Shown: piece after piece, positions 25,948 to 33,993 of the stretch
How the letters are laid out: each line of letters begins with the position of its first letter
Numbering within the stretch: position 1 is the stretch's first letter
DNA from: Telluribacter roseus
GTDB lineage: Bacteria > Bacteroidota > Bacteroidia > Cytophagales > Spirosomataceae
Length of the DNA stretch: 64,000 nt
Assembly: GCF_017355915.2 (NCBI RefSeq)
Contig: NZ_JAFEUV020000006.1
Span: forward strand, 1-64,000
Direction of reading: 5' to 3'
Position numbers and translations under genes: made by a program
Notes under the pieces: model-generated
Databases searched by the model: none
Told to the model about the DNA's origin: nothing
Seen by the model: only the letters and a program-made list of their open reading frames with translations

Positions 25948-28230
25948 ATGGACTTTATACCGGCTGCTCTGCAGGATCCGGCTACCGTATGGGGGATATT
26001 CCTCCGGGGACTCGGACTGATCTACTTTATTGCCATTGTGCAGTTGTACCACCAGGTACTACCGCTGGCGGGCTCGATGGGTATATCATCCCTTGGGCCC
26101 CGGCTGGCGCAGATCCGGCGCGACTACCCCGGCTGGCGCAAGTGGCTGTACTTCCCGACGCTGCTCTGGCTCAGCCACAGCGACCGCTTTCTGAAAGGGC
26201 TGGTGGTACTGGGGAGCGTATCGGCGCTGGTGGTGCTGTACGGCGGGGCATTAGCGGGACCGGCGCTGCTGGTATGCTGGCTGGTGTACCTGTCGTTTGA
26301 CCTGCCCCTGTCGCTTTCGTACCCCTGGGACTGTGTATTGCTGGAGGCAGGTTTTTTGGCCCTGTTCCTGCCGGGATTACATCATCTACCTGATGTATCG
26401 GTGACGGCGCTGCCGCACCCGGCCGTAGCCTGGGGCTTCCGTTTGTTGATGTTCCGGCTGATATTTGGGTTTGGGAAGTTCAAGTTCTGGAAGTCCAATC
26501 CGCGCGATACCGGGTACTTCCGGGCGTTTATGATCAATATTCCGTTGCCTGCTTATCCGGCCTGGTACCTGTACCGCCTGCCAGGCTGGTTCTTTCAGGC
26601 TGTGCTGGGGTTTAGTTTTGTGGTGGAGGTAATAGCGCCCTTTTTTATCTTCTCTAGTAGTGAGCTTCGGCTGGTGGCGGCTCTGCTCATTAGCCTGCTT
26701 ATGGTGGGTATTCAGGCTGTCAGCAACTTTGGATTTTTCAACATCCTGACCATCGTCCTCTGTCTGCCGCTGCTGGATATACAGTCGTCTATCTTCGACC
26801 TTCGGGTGCAGGACCTGTACATGACGCCCGGTCATGTACTGACCAGTGTAGTCATGCTTGTACTGGTAGTGGGAGGCTTCCTCAATTTCTTCTTCAATAC
26901 CTGGTGTACCTTTACCTGGATGCACTGGCCCACGGCGCTCTTTATAAAATCCCGCTTCATGGCGGGGATGCTGAGCTTTTACCGGGCACTTGTTCGTTTT
27001 CGTATCACCCATTCCTACGGCGTATTTCCGCCATATAGTACGCCGCCTATCAAGCTGGTGCCCGTCATCGAAGGGAGCCAAGACGGTGTGACCTGGGAGC
27101 CGTACGAGTACCGGTACATCACTACCTCCGAGCATACGCCACCCCGCTTTGTAGCGCCCTACCATCCCCGCTGGGACCACGCTATCTTCTACGATGCCTT
27201 CGGGACCAACGACGCCAACTATATGTGGGGCGTAGTAGGCACCGGCAATCCCTACGATTTTACCCACGCTACCTCCCTAGAGGAGGTACTGCAGCGGATC
27301 CTGGAAGGAAATCAGGAAGTACATACAATTTTCCGGACGGTACCTTTCCCGGCAGAGGAGCCACCTCGGAGCGTGCGGGTAATGCTGTACCGTTTTCAGC
27401 CTGCTACTCCGGCTGAACGTAAGAGTACTGGGCAGTGGTGGGTGAAGAAGCTGGCTGGCCTCCACCTGCCGCCGCGCAGTCTGGATCCGGCTATTCAGAA
27501 AAAACGTTCTACCCAGCCGGAGCTGTTCCATTTTGATGCCGTATTCTGGCGTCGGTGGAGCCCGCGGATGCAGGAGCTGGACCGGATAGGAAGGGCGGGG
27601 CTGCCCGAGCTGGTACGGACTAACGCCGGGGAGGGGATAAACCTGCCTGCTAACTACTTCTGGAACCAGTTTCTGCCGGGTCTACGGCCCGATGTGCGTA
27701 ACTGGGAGGAGCTACCGGAGATAGTAGAGCAGCTCAAAGCGCAGTACAGCTTTGACCAGCTATGCGACCTGGAGGTGGTGTGGTATCGGCTGGTGCTGAT
27801 GCTGGCCGCGCGATTGGAACCTCACTACCTGGGGCAGCAGGCACCTCAGCTGAAGATAGAGACCTATTTCCACTTCGGCCTGTTCCTGAATCATATAGTA
27901 GGGAAGGGGCAGGAGGCCTACGAGCGGGTACTACGGTACCCGGCCGAAGCCGTTGACCATCTGGCTGACTTTGCCCCTGAAAGCGGTTTTTACTTCAACG
28001 CTATTTTCCGGTTCGATACGCAGGTATTCCACGCCCGCAAGCTACGCTGGCTGCGTCAGGTACAACCCGACTATACCGAAGAGGTAATTCCCGGCTTTGT
28101 ACGCCTGATCCCGTTCCTGAGTGAGCAGTTTAGAGGAATGGGCGAAGAGAACTGGCCCCACATGCACCGACGGCCCGACAACGGCGAGTGGGTAATCGAA
28201 GAATCCGTCGAACAACGCACCTACGCTTAA
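25948..28230 (+). CDS. lipase maturation factor (LMF)-like polytopic membrane protein with extra C-terminal domain
   Basis: A 760-residue protein beginning 19 bp after the prenyl synthase fusion. Residues 1-340 contain about eight membrane helices, with the LMF family marks DLPLSLSYPWDCVLLEAGFL and FGFGKFKFW (about 173-181). A soluble LMF domain follows with WEPYEYRY (383-390) and APYHPRWDHAIFY (403-415). Beyond residue about 500 there is an extra region of some 250 residues, rich in aromatic residues and helices, that I do not recognise. In animals LMF1 helps lipases fold, and bacterial functions are not established. In this operon it may be a membrane enzyme or a scaffold acting on the prenyl product. 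That is inference from position only. Confidence 0.8.
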   Translation: MDFIPAALQDPATVWGIFLRGLGLIYFIAIVQLYHQVLPLAGSMGISSLGPRLAQIRRDYPGWRKWLYFPTLLWLSHSDRFLKGLVVLGSVSALVVLYGGALAGPALLVCWLVYLSFDLPLSLSYPWDCVLLEAGFLALFLPGLHHLPDVSVTALPHPAVAWGFRLLMFRLIFGFGKFKFWKSNPRDTGYFRAFMINIPLPAYPAWYLYRLPGWFFQAVLGFSFVVEVIAPFFIFSSSELRLVAALLISLLMVGIQAVSNFGFFNILTIVLCLPLLDIQSSIFDLRVQDLYMTPGHVLTSVVMLVLVVGGFLNFFFNTWCTFTWMHWPTALFIKSRFMAGMLSFYRALVRFRITHSYGVFPPYSTPPIKLVPVIEGSQDGVTWEPYEYRYITTSEHTPPRFVAPYHPRWDHAIFYDAFGTNDANYMWGVVGTGNPYDFTHATSLEEVLQRILEGNQEVHTIFRTVPFPAEEPPRSVRVMLYRFQPATPAERKSTGQWWVKKLAGLHLPPRSLDPAIQKKRSTQPELFHFDAVFWRRWSPRMQELDRIGRAGLPELVRTNAGEGINLPANYFWNQFLPGLRPDVRNWEELPEIVEQLKAQYSFDQLCDLEVVWYRLVLMLAARLEPHYLGQQAPQLKIETYFHFGLFLNHIVGKGQEAYERVLRYPAEAVDHLADFAPESGFYFNAIFRFDTQVFHARKLRWLRQVQPDYTEEVIPGFVRLIPFLSEQFRGMGEENWPHMHRRPDNGEWVIEESVEQRTYA

Positions 28231-28245
28231 TGCCCGGAACCGCCT

Positions 28246-29136
28246 ATGAAATCAGTAGTTTTGCCCAACGGGCTATCCGTTCAAGCCTTCAACCGGCTGG
28301 AGCCGCAGGTGCTCTACCATGAAATATTCGCCACCGAAGCCTACGCCAAGCATGGTATCGTAGTGCATCCTGGCGATTGTGTATTCGATGTGGGGGCAAA
28401 TCTGGGCTTGTTTTCTATCTACCTCGCCCAGCACTATCCGGACCTGACCATTTACTCCATTGAGCCGGTGCCCGCCATGTTTGAGCTGCTGCGCCACAAC
28501 GCCGCCCGACACGTAGCCCCGGCTGCCACCTCGCACCTGCTGAACATCGGCCTCTCCAATGCCTCCCGCACCGCCACCTTTGCTTATAACCGCATTCTGA
28601 GCATGACGGCCGGTATGTACTCCAAGGAGCTGGAGGCTGGCGTCGACCGGCAAGCTACGGCGTATGCCTGGGTGCAGGCCATGGTGGCTGACGCGGCCCG
28701 GGCTGGGCAGCTCAACGCCCGAGCGGCGCGCGGCCTGAATCGGCTGCTGGCCACGCCGGGACTTCGTCTGCCGGTACTGGTGCTGCTGTCTGTGCCGCTG
28801 CTGCTGCTCCTGGGTTACCTCAAGCGTAGCACCAGGCAGGTAGCCTGCCAGCTACGCACCCTGTCGGAGGTGCTGCACGAGCAGCAGGTCGCGCGGGTAG
28901 ATCTGGTGAAGATCGATGTGGAAGGCGGCGAATGGGATGTACTGCGCGGCGTGCACGACGACGACTGGCCCCGCCTGCGGCAGCTCGTCATTGAGGTACA
29001 CGACCTGCACAACCGCGTGGCAGACATGACGGGTTTCCTGCAGACCCGCGGCTACGAAGTCATCGTCGATCAGGAAGATTGGAGCCTGCACCGGCTTATG
29101 CGCATCCACACCCTGTACGCCCGCCGCGTTGACTGA
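28246..29136 (+). CDS. FkbM family methyltransferase with a membrane insertion
   Basis: A 296-residue SAM-dependent methyltransferase. The SAM site is seen as VFDVGANLGLFSIYLA (about residues 46-61), with the acidic IEPVPAMFELL strand after it, and the FkbM C-terminal signature VDLVKIDVEGGEWDVLRG near residues 220-237. FkbM enzymes usually methylate hydroxyl groups. Unusually, a hydrophobic stretch LPVLVLLSVPLLLLLGYL (about 175-192) is inserted between the two halves, which could tie the enzyme to the membrane near the LMF-like protein. It starts 15 bp after that gene. The sequence around it is markedly G+C-rich. Substrate is probably the terpenoid product of the operon. Confidence 0.85.
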   Translation: MKSVVLPNGLSVQAFNRLEPQVLYHEIFATEAYAKHGIVVHPGDCVFDVGANLGLFSIYLAQHYPDLTIYSIEPVPAMFELLRHNAARHVAPAATSHLLNIGLSNASRTATFAYNRILSMTAGMYSKELEAGVDRQATAYAWVQAMVADAARAGQLNARAARGLNRLLATPGLRLPVLVLLSVPLLLLLGYLKRSTRQVACQLRTLSEVLHEQQVARVDLVKIDVEGGEWDVLRGVHDDDWPRLRQLVIEVHDLHNRVADMTGFLQTRGYEVIVDQEDWSLHRLMRIHTLYARRVD

Positions 29137-29302
29137 ATCGCTGTCATGGGCTAAGCACGGAGTGCACCGCTACGACCTGGAGCAGTTTGGGTTTACCAAA
29201 GAACAGATTAATCATACGTATAAAGTGTACATAGAGCGGTTAGGCCCCGAAGCTGATGAGCCAGCGGTGCCTAACTACCGAATCATAAAAATATATGAGT
29301 AA
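29129..29302 (+). CDS. small ORF, possible remnant of a sulfotransferase C terminus
   Basis: A 57-residue frame, +1 relative to the methyltransferase gene, running from TTG at 29129 (or GTG at 29162) to TAA at 29300-29302. It overlaps the methyltransferase stop and the first codons of the next P450 (the shared string is ATGAGTAA), an arrangement that suggests translational coupling. The residues HRYDLEQFGFTKEQINHTY resemble the C-terminal tail common in bacterial sulfotransferase-family proteins (pattern: h-Y-LE-FGLs---i---f--Y). No catalytic PAPS-binding region is present, so it may be the leftover of a lost gene or a C-terminal extension shifted out of frame. The family suggestion is from memory and weak. 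Confidence 0.4.
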   Translation: MTESLSWAKHGVHRYDLEQFGFTKEQINHTYKVYIERLGPEADEPAVPNYRIIKIYE

Positions 29303-30641
29303 AAAGCCCTCCTTACAAAGTCCCGGTACCCGCGAGACTAAGGAATTGCTAAAAAAGCACCCTCAGCAAGGCTGGGTGGAGCTGGTACAGAAGTACGGCA
29401 ACAGCTTTGTGTACCAGGGCAGCCTGGCTACCTGTGACCCGGTGGTGGTACAGAAGCTGTTGATGAACCGGTCCCATACCCGTAAGCGCTCGGCCGTTTA
29501 CAAGCTGATGGCCCGGATTATACCGGGAGCACCGGGCGTACTGTTTATGGATGGGAAGGAATGGCACCAGCATGTACAGGCAGTGATGCCGGTATTTACC
29601 AAAGCCCACGCCGATGCCCAGGCTCGTACCATTCATGAGACGGTAAAAGGTCGAGTACAGCAGTGGCCGGAGGGGCAGCCTCTACGCGACCTGTTCCAGT
29701 CTATCGTGGAGGTAGGGCTGCGGGTGGTGCTCAAGGTAGGCTATGGACTGGACCCCGACCAGGAACTGGCGGCTCGCTTTGGATACGAACTCATGGATTA
29801 CAAACGGCAGACCATGACTGCTACCGCCCGCCTGGATGAATTTGGCTTTTCGTGGGATCAGCTAAGGCAGATACCAGCCTTCATCAGAGAAAGGCGGGAG
29901 TGGCGGAAGCAGGTGGACCGGTTGCAGGGCCTGGTGAAGCAGATTCTGGAAGAACGCCAGCGGAACAACCACCATGGGCATGACTGGATTTCGCTCATGC
30001 AGAAAGGGGGTTTCTCCCTGGCCGAGGTAACCGACGAACTGAATCATATCTACGGCGCCTTCAACGCCATTGATTACGCCATTACCTGCGGCCTGTATGA
30101 GCTCAGCAGGCAGCCGGACTGGGCCAGGCGCATCCGTCATGAGTTGCATGGCGTACTTGGTAGCAGGGAGTACCCGACGCGGGAAGACTTCGACCGCCTG
30201 CCTGACACCATCCACTTCATGAAGGAGGTATTCCGGTACTATCCGGTAGCCATAGCCGTGATGCGCCGCACCGGTGAGCCCTTACCGGTAGAAGGTGGCG
30301 AATGGCCGGCCGACCAGGAGGTACTCATTCTGCTGCAATCTATGCACCACCACCCCGACTACTGGCACCAGCCCGAGGTATTCAACCCGGATCGCTGGAG
30401 CCAGCCGATGCGTGAGCCCCAGGCCTATATTCCTTTCCTGACCGGGCCGCGTCAGTGCATCGGGCGGCACCTGGCCGAACTGCACTTTGTCGTCACCCTC
30501 AGCGCTATTCTGCGGTATGCTGATATACAGGTTCTGGATCACGATGTGCCGCTGCTGCCTTACCTGATTCCCCGCTTTGCCGAGCCTATACCATTCCGGA
30601 TACATACTTTACAGCCGTATGCCGAGTCCAAGGTTCAGTAA
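29295..30641 (+). CDS. cytochrome P450 (first of two paralogues)
   Basis: A 448-residue soluble P450. The heme loop is FLTGPRQCIG with axial Cys388, the K-helix ExxR is Glu311-Arg314 (EVFR), and the PERF-like region is FNPDRW. The I-helix segment reads YGAFNAIDY (253-261) where most P450s have AGxDT or AGxET. The acid-alcohol pair that helps protonate and split oxygen is therefore absent or replaced, which suggests an unusual reaction or an alternative proton route. There is no N-terminal membrane anchor. No ferredoxin or reductase gene is in the operon. It probably oxidises the terpenoid made by the upstream enzymes. Confidence 0.9.
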   Translation: MSKKPSLQSPGTRETKELLKKHPQQGWVELVQKYGNSFVYQGSLATCDPVVVQKLLMNRSHTRKRSAVYKLMARIIPGAPGVLFMDGKEWHQHVQAVMPVFTKAHADAQARTIHETVKGRVQQWPEGQPLRDLFQSIVEVGLRVVLKVGYGLDPDQELAARFGYELMDYKRQTMTATARLDEFGFSWDQLRQIPAFIRERREWRKQVDRLQGLVKQILEERQRNNHHGHDWISLMQKGGFSLAEVTDELNHIYGAFNAIDYAITCGLYELSRQPDWARRIRHELHGVLGSREYPTREDFDRLPDTIHFMKEVFRYYPVAIAVMRRTGEPLPVEGGEWPADQEVLILLQSMHHHPDYWHQPEVFNPDRWSQPMREPQAYIPFLTGPRQCIGRHLAELHFVVTLSAILRYADIQVLDHDVPLLPYLIPRFAEPIPFRIHTLQPYAESKVQ

Positions 30642-31971
30642 GCCGAAGGGGCCGGGCGTGCGGGAGGCACAACGGCTTATACGAACCCATAAAAACAGAG
30701 CCTGGGTGGAGCTGGCGCTTCGGTACGGCAAGAGCTTCTTCTACCAGGGTACTCTGGTGACCTGCGACGCCCAACTGGTAGAGCAGCTACTGATGCAGCG
30801 GGTACACACCCGTACGCGCTCCATCGTATATAAGAAGCTAAACCAGATCATTCCCCTGGCGCCGGGACTGCTGTTTATGGATGGTGAGCCCTGGCAGCGA
30901 CGTCTGGAGGCGGTCATGCCCGCGTTCACCAAAGCCCGGGTCGATACCTATGCCGGCTACATGCACGACTGTATCGTCAGCTACGTGGAGCAGTGGGGGG
31001 CCAGCACTGCCATCCCTGATTTGTACCGTGAAATTGTAAATCTGAATGCGGAGCACCTCTTCCGGGCGGGGTTGGGGCTGGACCCGCAGACTGAACATGC
31101 GCGGGAGCTGGGCCAGGCACTGATTGACTTTAAATTTGATCTGATGGATCCAGATGCCCGGCTGGACTGGTTTGGTTTTTCGGAAAATCAGCTCCGGCGG
31201 TTTCCGGCCTTTCTGAAGGCGCAGTGGCGCCGCAGGCGCAAAGCCGGGCAACTACGCAGGGCGGTAGAACGGGTAAGTACTTCTGAGGTCGGCAGCTACG
31301 CACAGGGGCTAAACTGGATACATTGCCTGCGGGAGACCGGATTTACCAATGAGGAAGTGACCCACGAAGTGAATCATTTGTACGGAGCCTACAACGCACT
31401 GGATTACGCTTTTACGGGTGCCTTCTACGAGTTGAGCAGGCATCCTCAATGGGCGTTACTACTACGTAACGAGCTAGCGGAAGTATTGGGGCCGGAGGGG
31501 TACCCCACGCGCGATACCTTCCAGGCACTGCCCCATACGCTCCGCTTCATGAGGGAGGTATTCCGCTGCTATCCGGTTTCGATGGGGGTGTCGCGGCGGA
31601 CGGGGGAGGAGCTACGAGTAGGAGAGCTGACGCTGCCGGCCGGGCAGGAAGTACTGATTCTGTTACACGCGCTCCACCACCATCCCGACTACTGGGACCA
31701 GCCCGACACCTTCGATCCGGACCGCTGGAAAGAGGAGCCACGTTTCCCTTACGCCTACGTTCCTTTTCTGAAAGGGCCCCGCCACTGTATCGGACGGCAC
31801 CTGGCCGAGCTCAATTTTGTACTGGTACTAAATGCCATACTGCAGCGCTTTGACATACAGGTACATGATCACGAAGTACCTCTGGCACCGTATATGATGC
31901 CCCGATTTGAGCGGGAGCTGACCTGTACAATGGCCCGGCACAAAGAGCCATGTCCGGTAAAGATGAAGTAG
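30619..31971 (+). CDS. cytochrome P450 (second of two paralogues)
   Basis: A 450-residue P450 whose ATG at 30619 lies inside the end of the preceding P450, overlapping it by 23 bp. A longer frame from 30577 has no support. Heme loop FLKGPRHCIG with axial Cys390, ExxR as Glu313-Arg316 (EVFR), FDPDRW region present. As in the first P450 the I-helix is non-canonical: YGAYNALDY (255-263). The two proteins are alike along their full length (same FVYQG/FFYQG start, PGLLFMDG, GLDP and HHHPDYW blocks), so they arose by tandem duplication and then diverged. It is the last gene of the tightly packed operon that starts at 22475. Confidence 0.9.
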   Translation: MPSPRFSKPKGPGVREAQRLIRTHKNRAWVELALRYGKSFFYQGTLVTCDAQLVEQLLMQRVHTRTRSIVYKKLNQIIPLAPGLLFMDGEPWQRRLEAVMPAFTKARVDTYAGYMHDCIVSYVEQWGASTAIPDLYREIVNLNAEHLFRAGLGLDPQTEHARELGQALIDFKFDLMDPDARLDWFGFSENQLRRFPAFLKAQWRRRRKAGQLRRAVERVSTSEVGSYAQGLNWIHCLRETGFTNEEVTHEVNHLYGAYNALDYAFTGAFYELSRHPQWALLLRNELAEVLGPEGYPTRDTFQALPHTLRFMREVFRCYPVSMGVSRRTGEELRVGELTLPAGQEVLILLHALHHHPDYWDQPDTFDPDRWKEEPRFPYAYVPFLKGPRHCIGRHLAELNFVLVLNAILQRFDIQVHDHEVPLAPYMMPRFERELTCTMARHKEPCPVKMK

Positions 31972-32074
31972 TTAACTACATTTCTGTAAGTAGATAGCAG
32001 GCCGCAGGTCGTTTCAATAGGTAAGGCAGATATTTGATGGATTATCAGTTGCTTTCTAAACGATTCACAGTATT

Positions 32075-32986
32075 ATGAAACCGCTACTATCTGGTACCTG
32101 GATAGTGATTGTATGCCTGGCTACTTATGGGCTGGTTGTGGCTGGTAAAGTACAAGCTGAAGAGAGTGACAAGGCCCCTCCATACCGGGGTATTTACATC
32201 GATAAATTCACTACCATTCTGGGGAATGCCAGCCGGGAAGATTCGGTCCTGCGCTGGTGCGTGGGGCATGGGTTCAATGCCATTAGCCTGTATGATCTTA
32301 AAGATATAATAGGGCGTCCAGGCGCGCAGGACAGCCTGGCCCGCTTTATCCGAAAGGCACGGCTGGACTACGGTATAGCTGAGATAGCGGCGGTGCGAGG
32401 CATTGAGCAGGATTATGAACAGACGGCGCAGTATGACCAGTCGCGCTATGAGCCATCGGAGCGCTTCACGGCCTATAACCTCGAAAACGAATGGTGGAAT
32501 GGGGGGCCTGATTGCGATTTTGGCTGCTATACGCGTATTCTGGAGCAGATGCAGCGCCAGGCCCGCGCGACCACTCCTCCAAAGACTACCGAAGCCTACA
32601 TCGGCTGGTTTATCAATCCGGATCAGCAGGAGGCGAAGCAGGCCAGGACGCTGGTCAGGCACCTCGACCGCATCATGGTGCACGCGTATAGAAAGGTACC
32701 AGAGTTTGGGTACTTACGTGAGCGCCTGATGTACCTGGGGCAGGAGGCCCAAAAGCAGAACCGGACGCTGGATGTCATCGTTCTGTTCAGTGCAGAGCCG
32801 GAGTTTATGGCCGATTACTACCGGGTAACGGATCAGAACCATACCTTCGAGGCGTCGTACCAAAACCTGGTGGATCAGTTTACGAAGGCGGACTTTGACG
32901 GAAAGGCCAATATCCGTTTGATTGGGTACCAGTTGTTTGCCTATACCTTTGCCAGTGCTGCCCGTCCGCACATCTCAAAGCAGTAA
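32075..32986 (+). CDS. exported protein of unknown function
   Basis: A 303-residue protein with a signal peptide or N-terminal anchor (WIVIVCLATYGLVVAGKVQA). I do not recognise the family. The mature part starts with YRGIYIDKF and shows regularly spaced strand-helix units (GFNAISLYDL, YGIAEIAAVRG, TEAYIGWFINPDQ, IMVHAYRK, LDVIVLFSAEPEF), which looks like a TIM barrel of the glycoside-hydrolase-like kind, with candidate acidic residues in NLENEWW and FSAEPEF. It begins 103 bp after the second P450 and could be read from the same transcript or stand alone. No gene symbol is justified. Confidence 0.75.
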   Translation: MKPLLSGTWIVIVCLATYGLVVAGKVQAEESDKAPPYRGIYIDKFTTILGNASREDSVLRWCVGHGFNAISLYDLKDIIGRPGAQDSLARFIRKARLDYGIAEIAAVRGIEQDYEQTAQYDQSRYEPSERFTAYNLENEWWNGGPDCDFGCYTRILEQMQRQARATTPPKTTEAYIGWFINPDQQEAKQARTLVRHLDRIMVHAYRKVPEFGYLRERLMYLGQEAQKQNRTLDVIVLFSAEPEFMADYYRVTDQNHTFEASYQNLVDQFTKADFDGKANIRLIGYQLFAYTFASAARPHISKQ

Positions 32987-33035
32987 ATCATCCGCGAGAG
33001 TACTTTACTAGTATAGATCCTAAACCTATAATCTC

Positions 33036-33938
33036 ATGAGACACATCAGCCGAAAAGAATTCATAAAGGACCTGTCGCTGCTGGCGGGGATAGCCGCGCT
33101 ACCGGGTATGGCGCAGGCTACCCCGGAGTATCTGAAAGCTTCCAAGATGAAGCTGGGCATGGTAACCTACCTCTGGGGCAAAGATATGGATGTCCCTACG
33201 CTGATCAGGAGCTGTTCGGCGGCCGGTATTGGTGGCGTAGAGCTGCGTGTAGACCATGCGCACGGCGTAATGCCCCACCTGTCGGCGGCGGAGCGGAAGG
33301 AGGTGAAGAAGCGGTTTGCGGATAGTTCGGTGAAGGTAGTAGGTATGGGTACCAACCAGCAGTACGACTACCCCGACCCGGCGAAGCTGCGCGATTCAAT
33401 AGAGAAAACGAAGGAGTTCGTTAGGCTAAGTGCGGATGTAGGAGGATCGGGCGTGAAGGTAAAGCCTAATCAGTTTCACAAGGGCGTCCCGCACGAGCAG
33501 ACCATTGAGCAGATTGGCAAGGCGCTGAACGAACTGGCCAAGTACGCGGCGGACTTTGGACAGCAGATCCGCCTGGAGGTACACGGCAACGAAACGCAGG
33601 ACCTCCCCAACATCAAGGCCATGATGGACGTAGCCACCCACCCTAATGCCACCGTTTGCTGGAACTGCAACCCCGAAGACCTGAAAGACGGAGGACTGGT
33701 GCATAACTTCAACTTGGTTAAGGACCGCTTCGGGGATATTGTACACGTGCGCGAGCTGAACGATACCAGCTATCCGTACCAGCAGCTCATGGATCTTTTT
33801 GTGGGCATGAACTATGATGGGTGGATCTTGCTCGAATGCCGCACCGACCCTGCCGATAAGATACAGGCGCTCACGGAGCAGAAGAAGATATTCAATAATA
33901 TGGTAGCCAGTGCTCAGAAGAAAACGGGCCGGGGCTAA
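33036..33938 (+). CDS. secreted xylose-isomerase-like TIM barrel (second copy)
   Basis: A 300-residue member of the sugar phosphate isomerase/epimerase superfamily with a Tat-like leader (SRKEFIKDLSLLAGIAALPGMAQA). Barrel strands appear as KLGMVTYLWG, GIGGVELRVDHAHG, VKVVGMG, GSGVKVKPNQF, IRLEVHGNE (metal-binding Glu and His), VCWNCNP, IVHVRELND and GWILLECR (Glu). It differs clearly from the first copy at 19740, so the two probably handle different steps or sugars. It converges on the META-domain gene and is close to the Gfo/Idh gene at 34586. Location is likely periplasmic. The reaction is inferred by family. Confidence 0.85.
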   Translation: MRHISRKEFIKDLSLLAGIAALPGMAQATPEYLKASKMKLGMVTYLWGKDMDVPTLIRSCSAAGIGGVELRVDHAHGVMPHLSAAERKEVKKRFADSSVKVVGMGTNQQYDYPDPAKLRDSIEKTKEFVRLSADVGGSGVKVKPNQFHKGVPHEQTIEQIGKALNELAKYAADFGQQIRLEVHGNETQDLPNIKAMMDVATHPNATVCWNCNPEDLKDGGLVHNFNLVKDRFGDIVHVRELNDTSYPYQQLMDLFVGMNYDGWILLECRTDPADKIQALTEQKKIFNNMVASAQKKTGRG

Positions 33939-33977
33939 AAAAGCAGGAGCGGGAGGTCATTGACCTCCCGCTCCTGT
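33936..33977. terminator. bidirectional terminator between TIM barrel and META genes
   Basis: A 16-base G+C-rich perfect inverted repeat (33944-33959 with 33961-33976). An A6 tract at 33937-33942 supplies the T tract for minus-strand transcripts. It ends the convergent META-domain gene and probably the plus-strand gene too. Confidence 0.88.
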
Positions 33978-33993
33978 CCATTAATTTCTAAGT

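Noticed and set aside
26386-27267. A 293-residue minus-strand open frame
   Set aside because: It is fully inside the LMF-like gene, very rich in His/Gln/Lys and unlike any protein family, so it is a shadow.
22475-31971. A standard carotenoid cluster (because of the CrtC-like domain)
   Set aside because: No phytoene synthase, desaturase, lycopene cyclase or hydroxylase/ketolase is in the operon, and the P450s, FkbM and LMF-like genes are not carotenoid genes of the usual type.
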